From Rubrivirga litoralis (GTDB lineage: Bacteria; Bacteroidota; Rhodothermia; Rhodothermales; Rubricoccaceae): a DNA stretch of 64,000 nucleotides. The stretch spans positions 62,001 to 126,000 of the forward strand of contig NZ_JAVRHT010000004.1 in NCBI RefSeq assembly GCF_031846415.1, given 5' to 3'. Below, in pieces: positions 9,455 through 16,989 of the stretch. Within the stretch, counting starts at the first letter, position 1; every line of letters begins with the position of its first letter. The position numbers and the translations under genes are program-made. Under the pieces are notes generated by a model, which saw nothing but the letters and a program-made list of their open reading frames with translations, searched no databases and was not told the origin of the DNA.

Positions 9455-10842
9455 GCCCCCGAGCGGACGACGGCCTCGACCTCGTCGGGCCGCTTCGGGA
9501 TGCCTGGCCCGAGCACGCGCGGCGCCCCGTCGGTGACGAGCACGTCGTCCTCGATGCGGACCCCGCCCAGCCCGCGCCAGCGGTCGATCTCGTCGTAGCG
9601 CAGGAACTCGGCGTGCCGGCCCTCGGCCTTCCAGGCGTCGATGAGGGCGTCGATCAAGTAGACGCCGGGCTCGACCGTCATCACATGGCCCGTGTCGATC
9701 CGGCGGCCGTAGCGGAGGAAGCTCGTCCCGAACTGCTCGCTCCGACGGACCTCGTCGTCGTACCCCACGCGGTCCTCGCCCAGCCCCTCCATGTCGTGGA
9801 CGTCGAGGCCCATCGGGTGGCCCAGGCCGTGCGGGAAGAACAGGGCGTGGGCGCCGGCCTCGACCGCCTCCTCGGGGTCGCCCGCCATGAGCCCGAGCGC
9901 GCCCAACCCCTCGGCGATGCGGACGGACGCGCGGTGGTGGACGTCGCGGAACAGCGCGCCCGCTCGGCACCCGTCGATGCCCACCTCCTGCGCTCCGAGG
10001 ACGACCTCGACCACGGCCCGCTGTCGGTCCGAGAACGCCCCGCCCACGGGCGCCACGCGCGTGACGTCGGCGGCGTAGCCCGAGCCCGGCGCGACGGCTC
10101 CGGCGTCGGCCAGCATGAGGTCGCCGGCCTCCAGGGCCGCCCCGCCCGGGTGCCCGTGGAGGACCTCGCCGTGCCGCGTGAGGATGATGGGGAAGCTGGG
10201 GTGCGAGCCCCGCCCGATCGCCAGCCCCTCCATCTGCCCGGCCACCTCCTGCTCGGTCCGCCCGGGCTGCGCGAGGCGCATCGCCAGCCGGTGCATGTCG
10301 GCGGCCACGTCGAGCGCCCGCTCGATCTGGGCCACCTCCTCGTCCGTCTTGACGAGCCGCTGCGCGACGACGGCGTCCACGAGCGCGCTAGAGGGCTCGA
10401 CGGCGTCCGGCGCCACGCCCAGGAGCGCGGCCAGCTTGAGCCGCCCCGCCCCGCGGTACGGCGGCAGCGTGTGGACGGTCCGCCCCGCCCGCCGCGCCGC
10501 GCGGACGTCGTCGGCAAGCGCGTCGGGCGGGGCGGTGCGCTCGACGCCGACCGACGCCGCGCGGTCAGCGAGCGAGTCGAGCGGCCCCTCCCACACCACG
10601 TCGTCGAGCGTCGGGTCGTGGCCGTAGAGCTTCGCCTCGCCGGTCTCGGCGTCGAGCGCGAGCGCGAGGCCCGGCGCGTCGAGGCCGGCGTAGTACCGGA
10701 ACGCGCCGTCCTGGCGGAAGGCGTACACGTTGCCGGCGTAGTTCATCGGCGCCGCGTCGTTGCCGGGCAGGACGATGAGGCCGGTGCCGACGGCTTCGGC
10801 GAGCGCGGCGCGGCGGGTGGCGTAGGTGGTGGGAGCGAACAT
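9451..10842 (-). CDS. pepP: Xaa-Pro aminopeptidase (M24B)
   Basis: A 463-residue aminopeptidase P that removes N-terminal residues preceding proline. The N-terminal creatinase-like domain begins FAPTTYATRRAALAEAV. The C-terminal pita-bread fold has all five metal ligands in order: the Asp pair in DAGAVAPGSGYAADVT, His in HGLGHPMGLDVHD, Glu in TVEPGVYL and Glu in GVRIEDD. Length is normal for the family. The ATG is directly preceded by CCACCCCGCCCCC on the coding strand, with no Shine-Dalgarno sequence. It is the first gene of a two-gene unit with the overlapping ATP-grasp gene. Confidence 0.92.
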   Translation of the reverse strand: MFAPTTYATRRAALAEAVGTGLIVLPGNDAAPMNYAGNVYAFRQDGAFRYYAGLDAPGLALALDAETGEAKLYGHDPTLDDVVWEGPLDSLADRAASVGVERTAPPDALADDVRAARRAGRTVHTLPPYRGAGRLKLAALLGVAPDAVEPSSALVDAVVAQRLVKTDEEVAQIERALDVAADMHRLAMRLAQPGRTEQEVAGQMEGLAIGRGSHPSFPIILTRHGEVLHGHPGGAALEAGDLMLADAGAVAPGSGYAADVTRVAPVGGAFSDRQRAVVEVVLGAQEVGIDGCRAGALFRDVHHRASVRIAEGLGALGLMAGDPEEAVEAGAHALFFPHGLGHPMGLDVHDMEGLGEDRVGYDDEVRRSEQFGTSFLRYGRRIDTGHVMTVEPGVYLIDALIDAWKAEGRHAEFLRYDEIDRWRGLGGVRIEDDVLVTDGAPRVLGPGIPKRPDEVEAVVRSGA

Positions 10843-11013
10843 GGGGGCGGGGTGGGCAGGCGCACGAAACGTACGGCTCGGGGCGGGGCGGCCGCTCCGC
10901 ACGTTGTCAACGGCGGGCGGGGTGGGCCGGGGCTCCCTCCCGCAATGGCCCACGGCTCTGTTCGCGGGCGCGGCATCTGGGGCGGCCACCCCGCTCGGCC
11001 GGCGCGCGAGCAC

Positions 11014-11046
11014 AAAAAAAGGGGAGCCCCAGGAACGGGGCTCCCC
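11014..11046 (-). terminator. intrinsic terminator of the RiPP-like gene
   Basis: On the minus strand a perfect ten-base stem (GGGGAGCCCC pairing with GGGGCTCCCC, six-base loop) is followed by seven U residues, 23 bases past the stop of the small gene at 11069. It isolates that gene from the downstream pepP unit. Confidence 0.9.
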
Positions 11047-11068
11047 AATCGCCTTAAGGCGCGTCAAC

Positions 11069-11257
11069 TCAGGTGCACATGTCACCGGGCTGCGGGTTGT
11101 CAGCCGGCGAGACGCACGCGTCGAGCGAGCCGGTCGACGTGCCAATCGACTCGCCGTTGTTGAAGATCTGGTCCGTCTGCGTCGTCCGCTGGTCGGCGGC
11201 CGTGATCGCGCGGACGTCGCCGAGATCGGCGAGGGCGGGGGTGTTGTACTGCTTCAT
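11069..11257 (-). CDS. orphan RiPP precursor with lasso-type leader motif
   Basis: A 62-residue peptide beginning MKQYNTPALADLGDVRAIT. The segment YNTPALADLG matches the Y-x-x-P-x-L-x-x-x-G leader signature recognised by lasso-peptide RiPP recognition elements, and a Thr follows at a suitable distance. The C-terminal half is polar and contains two cysteines (DACVSP and a terminal DMCT). No lasso cyclase, leader peptidase or recognition-element gene is in the window, so it is an orphan, and the core does not show a clear Gly1 with Asp/Glu at position 7-9. The single-gene unit has its own strong terminator. The surrounding DNA is less GC-rich than its neighbours. Confidence 0.7.
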   Translation of the reverse strand: MKQYNTPALADLGDVRAITAADQRTTQTDQIFNNGESIGTSTGSLDACVSPADNPQPGDMCT

Positions 11258-11472
11258 GTTCTAGTGGCGGTTACGCCGGGAGAGAGTGAGACGTCCCCGA
11301 CGGCCCTAGGGGGACCCATCGGTTCTCGAACAGGTTACCTCACGAACCCGCAGGCCTCATCATATTCTCCCCTAAGCCGCCGCGGAATTCGGGATCGTCG
11401 GGCTGTCCCGCAACCGAACCTGGCACCTGCTCCAGACGTCAGGGGGCCGTCTCCGTTCTCCTACACGAGCCT

Positions 11473-11943
11473 GTGGCCCTCACACACCGCCTCCACACGA
11501 CGACGCGGCTCGCTCTCCCGCGCTCGGAAGTTTTTGATTTCTTCTCAGATGCCGAGAACCTGGAGCGGATCACCCCGCCCGAACTCGACTTCGAGATCAC
11601 GACGCCGCGCCCCATCCAGATCGGCGAGGGCGCGCTCATCGACTACCGCCTCGGCCTGTTCGGCGTCCGGTTCGGGTGGCGGACCGAGATCGTCCGCTGG
11701 GAGCCGCCGTACCGCTTCATCGACCAGCAGGTCCGCGGGCCGTACCGGCGGTGGCACCACACGCACTCGTTCGTGGAGACGGACGGGCCGGGCGGGGTGG
11801 CCACGCGGATGGACGACGAGGTCCTGTGGGAGCTCCCACTCTCGCCCGCCGGCGAGTTGGCCTACCCGCTCGTCCGCGCCCAGCTCGCGCGGATCTTCGG
11901 GTACCGTCAGCGCGCGATCCGCGAGCTCCTGGGCGGCGCGTGA
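11473..11943 (+). CDS. SRPBCC (START-like) ligand-binding family protein
   Basis: A 156-residue protein of the polyketide cyclase/START-like superfamily. It begins with the usual basic strand and then PRSEVFDFFSDAENLERITPP, the signature of the cyclase/dehydrase subgroup. The remaining strands and long C-terminal helix (about 125-155) are complete. Such proteins bind hydrophobic ligands; no specific ligand is indicated. GTG is the only in-frame start that precedes the first strand. It is divergent from the RiPP-like gene across a 215-bp region that must hold both promoters. Confidence 0.75.
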   Translation: MALTHRLHTTTRLALPRSEVFDFFSDAENLERITPPELDFEITTPRPIQIGEGALIDYRLGLFGVRFGWRTEIVRWEPPYRFIDQQVRGPYRRWHHTHSFVETDGPGGVATRMDDEVLWELPLSPAGELAYPLVRAQLARIFGYRQRAIRELLGGA

Positions 11944-11991
11944 ACGCGGGGCGGGGTGGCGCGTCTTTCCCGCCCCGCTCCCCACGCTGCC

Positions 11992-12519
11992 ATGCCCCGC
12001 CCCGCCCCTACGCCGCCCGGACCCGGCCAGGAGTCCGTCTGGGACTACCCCCGCCCGCCGCTCCTGGAGCCCGTCGGCGAGACGGTCCGCGTCGAGTTCG
12101 GCGGCCGCGAGATCGCGCGGAGCACGCGGGCGCTCCAGGTCAAGGAGACGAGCCACCCGCCGACGGTCTACGTGCCGCCCGAGGATGTGGCGGCCGGCGT
12201 GCTCCGGGCGCGGCCCGAGACGTCGGGGTGCGAGTGGAAGGGGCGGGCCGTCTACTTCGACGTCGTCGCGGGCGGGGCGCAGGCCGCCGGGGCGCAACCC
12301 GCCGGGGCGGTCGCCGAGAAGGCGGCATGGGCCTACCCCGAGCCGCTCGCGCCCTACGCGGCGCTCGTGGACCACGTCGCGTTCTACCCCGCCGCGATGG
12401 ACGCCTGCTGGATCGGCGACGACCGCGTCGAGCCGCAGCCGGGCGGGTTCTACGGCGGGTGGGTCACGCCGCGCGTGGCCGGCCCGTTCAAGGGCGGGGC
12501 GGGCTCGTGGGAATGGTGA
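11992..12519 (+). CDS. DUF427 domain protein
   Basis: A 175-residue protein of the DUF427 family. Family marks seen are the PVGETVRVEFGGREIARS strand pair, ETSHPPTVYVPPEDV (about 46-60), CEWKGRAVYFDV (about 79-90) and AWAYPEP (about 110-116). The biochemical role of the family is not established. The gene lies 48 bp after the SRPBCC gene in the same direction, probably as an operon. Confidence 0.8.
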   Translation: MPRPAPTPPGPGQESVWDYPRPPLLEPVGETVRVEFGGREIARSTRALQVKETSHPPTVYVPPEDVAAGVLRARPETSGCEWKGRAVYFDVVAGGAQAAGAQPAGAVAEKAAWAYPEPLAPYAALVDHVAFYPAAMDACWIGDDRVEPQPGGFYGGWVTPRVAGPFKGGAGSWEW

Positions 12520-12641
12520 GTTGAACGCGGAAGGACGAACGCGCACGGGCGCCCGCCCCGCCCGGAGTTGCCTGGGGGCGGGGTGGCCTCCGCGGACGGG
12601 CTTGCGGCAGAGCGCCCCGCCCGGTTCACCCTTCCGCGTTC
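12520..12641. repeat. heptamer-like tails and inverted repeat between convergent genes
   Basis: The DUF427 stop is followed by GTTGAAC, GCGGAAG, GACGAAC. The nitrilase-family stop on the other strand is followed by GGAACGC, GGAAGGG, TGAACCG. The shared word GAACGCGGAAGG (12524-12535) and its exact reverse complement (12630-12641) make a 12-bp inverted repeat that could pair the two 3' ends. Confidence 0.55.
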
Positions 12642-12642
12642 C

Positions 12643-13485
12643 TCACCCCGCGCTCTCCCCCAGCCAGTCGGCGTAGAGGGCGGGGCGGCGGTCGCGGAGG
12701 AACAGGCGCCGCGCGTGCGAGCGCTCGACCTCGCTCAGGTCGACGTCGCAGAGCAGCGTCTCGGCCGCCCCGCCCGCGCGCGCCACGACGCGGCCGTCGG
12801 GGGCGCAGACGAAGCTCTCGCCGGCGAACGTCAGCCGGTCCTCGGCGCCGACGCGGTTGGCGAGGGCCGTGAAGTAGCCGTTCTGGAAGGCGGCCACCTG
12901 CATCTCGGCCTCGTAGAGCCCGGCCGGCCACTCGCCCACGGCGCCGGCCTGGGGCACCACGACGACGTCCGCTCCGCCGGTTTGCGGCCCGCCGAGGGCG
13001 AGCGCGCGCATGACCTCGGGGTAGTGCCGGTCGTAGCAGATGGCGACGCCCACGCGGCCGGCGGCCGTGTCGTAGACCGGGAGGCCCGCGTCGCCCGGCG
13101 CGTAGTAGCCCTGCTCGTGGAAGCCCTCGTAGTCCGTGATGTGGACCATCCGCGTCCGCCCGAGCAGCGTGCCGTCGGCGTCGATGACGGGCGACGTGTC
13201 GAACGTCCGGTCGCCGTCGCGCTCGAACACGTTGAGGACCGCGACGACGCCGTGCCGGGCCGCCCGCTCCTGGAACGCCTCGACGGTCGGGCCGGGCACG
13301 GGCTCGGCGTGCGCGAGCGCCTCGGGTGTGGCGTGGCGCTGCGGCCAGAACGGGTGGAACGCGAGCTCGGCGTAGGCCACGAGGTCGGCGCCGGCCTCGG
13401 CGGCCCGGTCGAAGGCGTCGAGCCCGCGCGCGAGGTTGGCCGCGAGGTCGGCGGTGGCGGGCTGCTGGACGAGGGCGAGGCGCAT
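12643..13485 (-). CDS. carbon-nitrogen hydrolase (nitrilase superfamily), catalytic Lys apparently Met
   Basis: A 280-residue amidase-like protein. The catalytic Glu is E40 in YAELAFHPF and the nucleophile is C150 in VAICYDRHYPE, as in N-carbamoylputrescine amidase and beta-ureidopropionase relatives. The third residue of the triad, normally Lys in a GKYRKxHI-like segment, aligns with M113 in GRTRMVHIT. The change is therefore either a true loss or a subgroup feature. Hydrolysis of a linear amide or N-carbamyl compound is likely but not certain. The start is abutted by a heptamer tract (13486-13527). Confidence 0.8.
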   Translation of the reverse strand: MRLALVQQPATADLAANLARGLDAFDRAAEAGADLVAYAELAFHPFWPQRHATPEALAHAEPVPGPTVEAFQERAARHGVVAVLNVFERDGDRTFDTSPVIDADGTLLGRTRMVHITDYEGFHEQGYYAPGDAGLPVYDTAAGRVGVAICYDRHYPEVMRALALGGPQTGGADVVVVPQAGAVGEWPAGLYEAEMQVAAFQNGYFTALANRVGAEDRLTFAGESFVCAPDGRVVARAGGAAETLLCDVDLSEVERSHARRLFLRDRRPALYADWLGESAG

Positions 13486-13527
13486 GTTGAACGACGAACG
13501 GTGAACGGCGAACGCTGAAGGAGAACC
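13486..13527 (-). repeat. six heptamers (GTTCNNC on coding strand) abutting start codon
   Basis: Read on the plus strand the units are GTTGAAC, GACGAAC, GGTGAAC, GGCGAAC, GCTGAAG, GAGAACC, six consecutive seven-base units. On the coding strand they form a pyrimidine-rich tract ending exactly at the ATG of the nitrilase-family gene. Confidence 0.75.
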
Positions 13528-13620
13528 CACCCCGCCCGCGCGTGCAGGAGCGGGGCGAGGTGGAAAGCACAAGATGGCACTGGCCCACCGCGCCGTTCGC
13601 GGTCGGGCCGATGTCGTTCC

Positions 13621-13648
13621 CGCATTCCACATTCCGCATTCCTTTCGC
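13621..13648 (+). repeat. CATTCCG-type heptamers upstream of ndk
   Basis: CGCATTC, CACATTC, CGCATTC, CTTTCGC: three near-identical pyrimidine-rich heptamers and a degenerate fourth. They lie 62 bp before the ndk start and just ahead of a GGGCGGGGCGGGGCGG run. Confidence 0.6.
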
Positions 13649-13710
13649 GGTCCAGGGCGGGGCGGGGCGGTTGATTGGCCGCACGCACTCACCACCCCGC
13701 CCCCACCGAC

Positions 13711-14151
13711 ATGGAGCGCACGCTCGCCATCATCAAGCCCGACGCCGTCCAGAACGGGCACGCCGGCAAGATCCTCGACCGCATCCTCGCCGAAGGCTTC
13801 GCCGTCCGCGCGATGAAGCTGGTCACGCTGACGCAGGCCCAGGCCGAGGGCTTCTACGCCGTCCACGCCGAGCGCCCGTTCTTCGGCGAGCTCACCGAGT
13901 TCATGGCGTCCGGCCCGTGCGTCCCGCTCGTGCTCGAGCGCGAGGACGCCGTCTCGACGTGGCGCGAGGTGATCGGCGCCACGAACCCGGCCGACGCCGC
14001 CGAGGGCACGATCCGCAAGCAGTTCGCGACGTCGGTGGGCGAGAACGCCGTCCACGGCTCGGACTCGGCCGAGAACGGCGTGAAGGAGGGCCGCTACTTC
14101 TTCCCCGAGAGCGAGATCGTGCAGAACGGCGCCGCCGTGATCGACGCCTAG
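13711..14151 (+). CDS. ndk: nucleoside diphosphate kinase
   Basis: A 146-residue Ndk that transfers gamma-phosphate between nucleoside triphosphates and diphosphates in the cytoplasm. It starts ERTLAIIKPDAVQNG. The phosphorylated histidine is H115 in GENAVHGSDS, and the Kpn-loop and C-terminal ESEIV segment are intact. Length is typical. The ATG follows an ACCCCGCCCCCACCGAC stretch and not a Shine-Dalgarno site. It is a single-gene unit with its own strong terminator. Confidence 0.97.
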   Translation: MERTLAIIKPDAVQNGHAGKILDRILAEGFAVRAMKLVTLTQAQAEGFYAVHAERPFFGELTEFMASGPCVPLVLEREDAVSTWREVIGATNPADAAEGTIRKQFATSVGENAVHGSDSAENGVKEGRYFFPESEIVQNGAAVIDA

Positions 14152-14152
14152 G

Positions 14153-14299
14153 CCGCCCCGCCCTTTGGGTCCGCCCTTTGGGTCCGCCCCTCGGCTCCGC
14201 CCGCTGGGACGCCGGCGCTCTCCCGAGCGCCGGCGTTTTTTGTGACCGCCCCGCCCCTTGGGTCCGGCAGCGCGTGGGCGGACCCAAAGGGCGGGGCGG
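14153..14299. repeat. 24-bp perfect inverted repeat flanking the ndk terminator
   Basis: The arms 14153-14176 and 14276-14299 are exact reverse complements. The left arm starts CCGCCCCGCCCTTTGGG and continues TCCGCCC. A partial direct copy of CCGCCCTTTGGGT follows the left arm, and CCCTTTGGGTCCG also appears near 2848. The arms contain the window-wide GGGCGGGGCGG motif. Confidence 0.8.
14210..14241 (+). terminator. intrinsic terminator of ndk
   Basis: A perfect 11-base stem (CGCCGGCGCTC with GAGCGCCGGCG, loop TCCC) is followed by six T residues, 59 bases after the ndk stop. Confidence 0.93.
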
Positions 14300-14384
14300 C
14301 GGAGAAACGGGGGCGGGAGGCGCGGGACGGCGGGATCTTTCGTTCCGCCCTCGCATCCGCTCTCTACTCCGCCCGCCCCGCCCG

Positions 14385-15689
14385 ATGCCGCTGTCCGCCC
14401 TGCTCGTCCTGCTCACGCTCCTGGGCTTCCAGGCAGACGCCGCCGGGGCGACCTCCGCCGCCCCGCCCGCCCCGCCGCCGTCGGTCACGACCGGCGCCCA
14501 GCGGCTCGTGGACGAGGGCTTCGCCCCGCTCGCGGTGCTCGGGCGGGGCGGGGCGGTCCGCGTCGGGCTCGTCACGAACCACACGGCGCGCGTGGACACG
14601 GCGGACGGCGGACCGGCCCACCTGATCGACCGGCTCGCGGCGGCCCCGGACGTCGCGCTCGCCGCGCTCTTCGGCCCCGAGCACGGGCTCCGCGGGACGG
14701 CCGAGGCCGGCGCCGGCGTCTCGGGCGGGGCGGACAGGGCGACGGGCACCCCGGTCTACAGCCTCTACGGCGCGTCGCGGAAGCCGACGCAGGCCCAGCT
14801 CCGCGGCGTCGACGCGCTCGTGTTCGACATGCAGGACGTGGGCGCCCGGTTCTACACCTACATATCGACGATGGGCTACGCCATGCAGGCGGCGGCCGAG
14901 GCCGGCATCCCGTTCGTCGTCCTCGACCGGCCCAACCCGATCGGGGGCGGGGCGGAGGGCTGGGTCATGGGGCCGCGCCACACGTCGTTCGTCGGCCTCT
15001 ACCCGGTCCCCGTCACGCACGGGCTGACGGTCGGCGAGCTGGCGCGGATGGTCGCGGGCGAGGGCTGGCTGCCCGGCCTCGACGGCCTCGACCTCCGCGT
15101 CGTCGAGATGGGCGGCTACCGGCGCGGGATGCCGTGGGAGCAGACCGGGCTGGCGTGGACCCCGCCCTCGCCCAACGTGCCCGACGTCGAGACCGCCCGC
15201 GTCTACCCGGGCACGGGCTTTTTCGAGGGCACGACCGCCAGCGAGGGTCGTGGCACGCGCGTCCCGTTCACGCACGTCGGGGCGCCCTGGGTCGACGCCG
15301 ACGCGCTCGCGGCGACGCTCAACGCGCGCGGGCTGGCGGGCGTCCGGTTTGAGCCCGCGGCGTTCACGCCCGTCGACCTCCCCGGCCAGGCGACGGACCC
15401 GAAGCACGAGGGCGAGCGCGTCGGCGGCGTCCGCCTCGTCGTGACCGACCCGGCCGCGTTCCGGCCCGTGGCGGCGGGCGTCCACGCCGTCGAGGCCGTG
15501 TACCGGCAGGCGCCGCCCCGCCCGCGCCGCTCGTTTTTCAAGGCCGACTGGCTGGCGAAGCTGGCCGGCACCGACCGGCTCCGCGCGGCGCTCGTGCGCG
15601 GCGACGACCCCGCCCGGATCGCCGCGTCGTGGGCGGACGAGGCGTCGGCCTTCGAGGCCCGCGCCGAGCCGTACCGGCTCTACCCGTAG
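14385..15689 (+). CDS. namZ: DUF1343 exo-beta-N-acetylmuramidase (NamZ-like)
   Basis: A 434-residue exported protein. A short signal peptide (about 1-20) precedes the DUF1343 domain, with RVGLVTNHTA, FGPEHGLRG, VFDMQDVGARFYTYISTM, LDRPNPIGG and PGTGFFEGTTASEGRGT. The family includes NamZ of Bacillus subtilis, which removes N-acetylmuramic acid from the non-reducing end of peptidoglycan fragments, so a role in cell-wall recycling is likely. The gene name rests on family membership. The ATG directly follows CCGCCCCGCCCG. Confidence 0.85.
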   Translation: MPLSALLVLLTLLGFQADAAGATSAAPPAPPPSVTTGAQRLVDEGFAPLAVLGRGGAVRVGLVTNHTARVDTADGGPAHLIDRLAAAPDVALAALFGPEHGLRGTAEAGAGVSGGADRATGTPVYSLYGASRKPTQAQLRGVDALVFDMQDVGARFYTYISTMGYAMQAAAEAGIPFVVLDRPNPIGGGAEGWVMGPRHTSFVGLYPVPVTHGLTVGELARMVAGEGWLPGLDGLDLRVVEMGGYRRGMPWEQTGLAWTPPSPNVPDVETARVYPGTGFFEGTTASEGRGTRVPFTHVGAPWVDADALAATLNARGLAGVRFEPAAFTPVDLPGQATDPKHEGERVGGVRLVVTDPAAFRPVAAGVHAVEAVYRQAPPRPRRSFFKADWLAKLAGTDRLRAALVRGDDPARIAASWADEASAFEARAEPYRLYP

Positions 15690-15721
15690 GGGCGGCCGGC
15701 GGCCGCCCTCCACCCGGTCGC

Positions 15722-15750
15722 CCACCCCGCCCGCACCACGGGCGGGGCGG
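15722..15750. terminator. motif-pair hairpin between convergent genes
   Basis: CCACCCCGCCCG and CGGGCGGGGCGG face each other across a five-base loop in the 66-bp gap between the convergent namZ and lipoprotein genes. The stem has one mismatch. There is no T-tract, so it is a candidate bidirectional end signal only. Confidence 0.5.
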
Positions 15751-15755
15751 CGCAC

Positions 15756-16358
15756 TCACACGCCCGCCGTGTCCAGGCCGACCAGCCGGTACGCCCCGTC
15801 GACCACGTCGAAGCGGAGCGTCGCCGTCGCCTCGCGCGCGGCCTCGTCCTCGGGGACGACTCGGCCGGCTCGGTCGTAGCCCACGCGCACCGTCGCCTCG
15901 CGGGCGGCCCCGTCGCGGCGGAAGTCGCGGGCCGTGAGGGCGAGGACGCCGTCGAGGAACGGCTCGCCAAAAACGACGGCCCCGCGCGTGTCGAGCGCCG
16001 CCGCCCCGCCCGCTCCGGCGAGCGAGTCGAGCCCGCCCCGCCCCGCCCGGGCGGACGCTTGGAACCGGGGCCAGAACGCGCGGAAGTCGGGCGGGGCGGC
16101 CGGTGCGTCCGCCGAGTCGGGCGCGGCGCGGAGGCTGTCCGGCGGCGGGCCGGCGTCGAGCGCGGAGTCGGCGTAGACCGTGTCGAGCGGGGCGGGGCGG
16201 TCTGGGCCGAGCGTGTCGACCCGGGCGCTCGGCGTCGGGGCGCGGAGCGCGCCGGGCTCGGCCTCAGTCACGGCGACGCCCTCGGCGTCCGACCCGCACG
16301 CGGCGAGCCCAACGAGGGCCGCCAGGAGCAGGGCGGGGCGGAACCGACGCGTCGGCAC
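15756..16358 (-). CDS. hypothetical lipoprotein
   Basis: A 200-residue protein whose signal ends LVGLAACGSD, a clear lipobox with the cysteine near residue 21. A low-complexity Pro/Ala/Asp region (about 25-95) is followed by a folded segment (about 95-200) ending in strands that contain ATLRFDVVDGAYRLVGLD. The family is not recognised. GTG was chosen because it gives a short basic n-region before the signal. It begins four bases after the stop of the DUF3098 gene, so the two form an operon. Confidence 0.65.
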   Translation of the reverse strand: MPTRRFRPALLLAALVGLAACGSDAEGVAVTEAEPGALRAPTPSARVDTLGPDRPAPLDTVYADSALDAGPPPDSLRAAPDSADAPAAPPDFRAFWPRFQASARAGRGGLDSLAGAGGAAALDTRGAVVFGEPFLDGVLALTARDFRRDGAAREATVRVGYDRAGRVVPEDEAAREATATLRFDVVDGAYRLVGLDTAGV

Positions 16359-16362
16359 GGCC

Positions 16363-16632
16363 TCAGGCGTCGGGGATCGGGGCGGCCCGCCGGCTCTCGG
16401 GCGCGGCGGCCGGCGGCGCGTCCGGGCCGGCGTCGCGGGGCACGCCCCAGAGCACGGCCGCGGCGACCCCGAGGTAGCCACCCAGGAGCAGGAGGGGGGC
16501 CACGACGAGCGAGAGCGTGCTGTCGACGGCGTCGGGGTTCGTCGCGTTGTCGACGAGCATGAGCACGTAGCCGAGCAGGATCAGCCCGACCGCGCCCAGC
16601 AGCAGCACGTAGTTCACCCGGTCGAATGGCAT
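16363..16632 (-). CDS. DUF3098 small membrane protein
   Basis: An 89-residue protein with two membrane helices (about 8-26 and 40-62). The opening FDRVNYVLLLGAVGLILLGYVLM fits DUF3098, a small Bacteroidota membrane protein usually found near ftsX and uppP. Here it is instead the first gene of a pair with a lipoprotein. A 357-bp region with no gene (16633-16989), holding several GGGCGGGG-type motifs, lies upstream. Confidence 0.7.
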   Translation of the reverse strand: MPFDRVNYVLLLGAVGLILLGYVLMLVDNATNPDAVDSTLSLVVAPLLLLGGYLGVAAAVLWGVPRDAGPDAPPAAAPESRRAAPIPDA

Positions 16633-16989
16633 CGTCGTCACGCCGCGCGTGGGGCGCTCAGCGCGGGGCGCGGAGCGGCGCGGGGACCGGCGGGCGGGGC
16701 GCTGGGGCATGCGGGTGGGGCGGGGTGGAGCCCGAAGGTAACGGCCCGCCCCGCCCGCTCGCGTCCGCCCAGGGCGGGGCGGCCGGCTCGCCGCGTGGCA
16801 CGCGCTCTGGGCGGCGACGCAAAAAGGCGTGCACCCGCCCCGCCCGTGCACGGCCCGGGCGGGGCGGCCCGTTCTGCCGCTCCGCCGAGCGGGGAGGACC
16901 CGCGCCCGCTCGCCGCCGGTCTAGCTTCGCCCGCGCTCCCCCCGCCCCGCCCGGGGCTCCCCGCCCGGGGTCCGCCCCCGAGACCGCTC

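Noticed and set aside
9451..11257. A lasso-peptide biosynthetic cluster around the RiPP-like gene
   Set aside because: The neighbouring ATP-grasp and Xaa-Pro peptidase genes are separated from it by a strong terminator. Neither has the asparagine-synthetase or transglutaminase-like folds of lasso maturation enzymes.
16633..16989. Short open frames in the gap before dacB
   Set aside because: Translations are Arg/Gly-rich with no start context or conserved motif; treated as non-coding.
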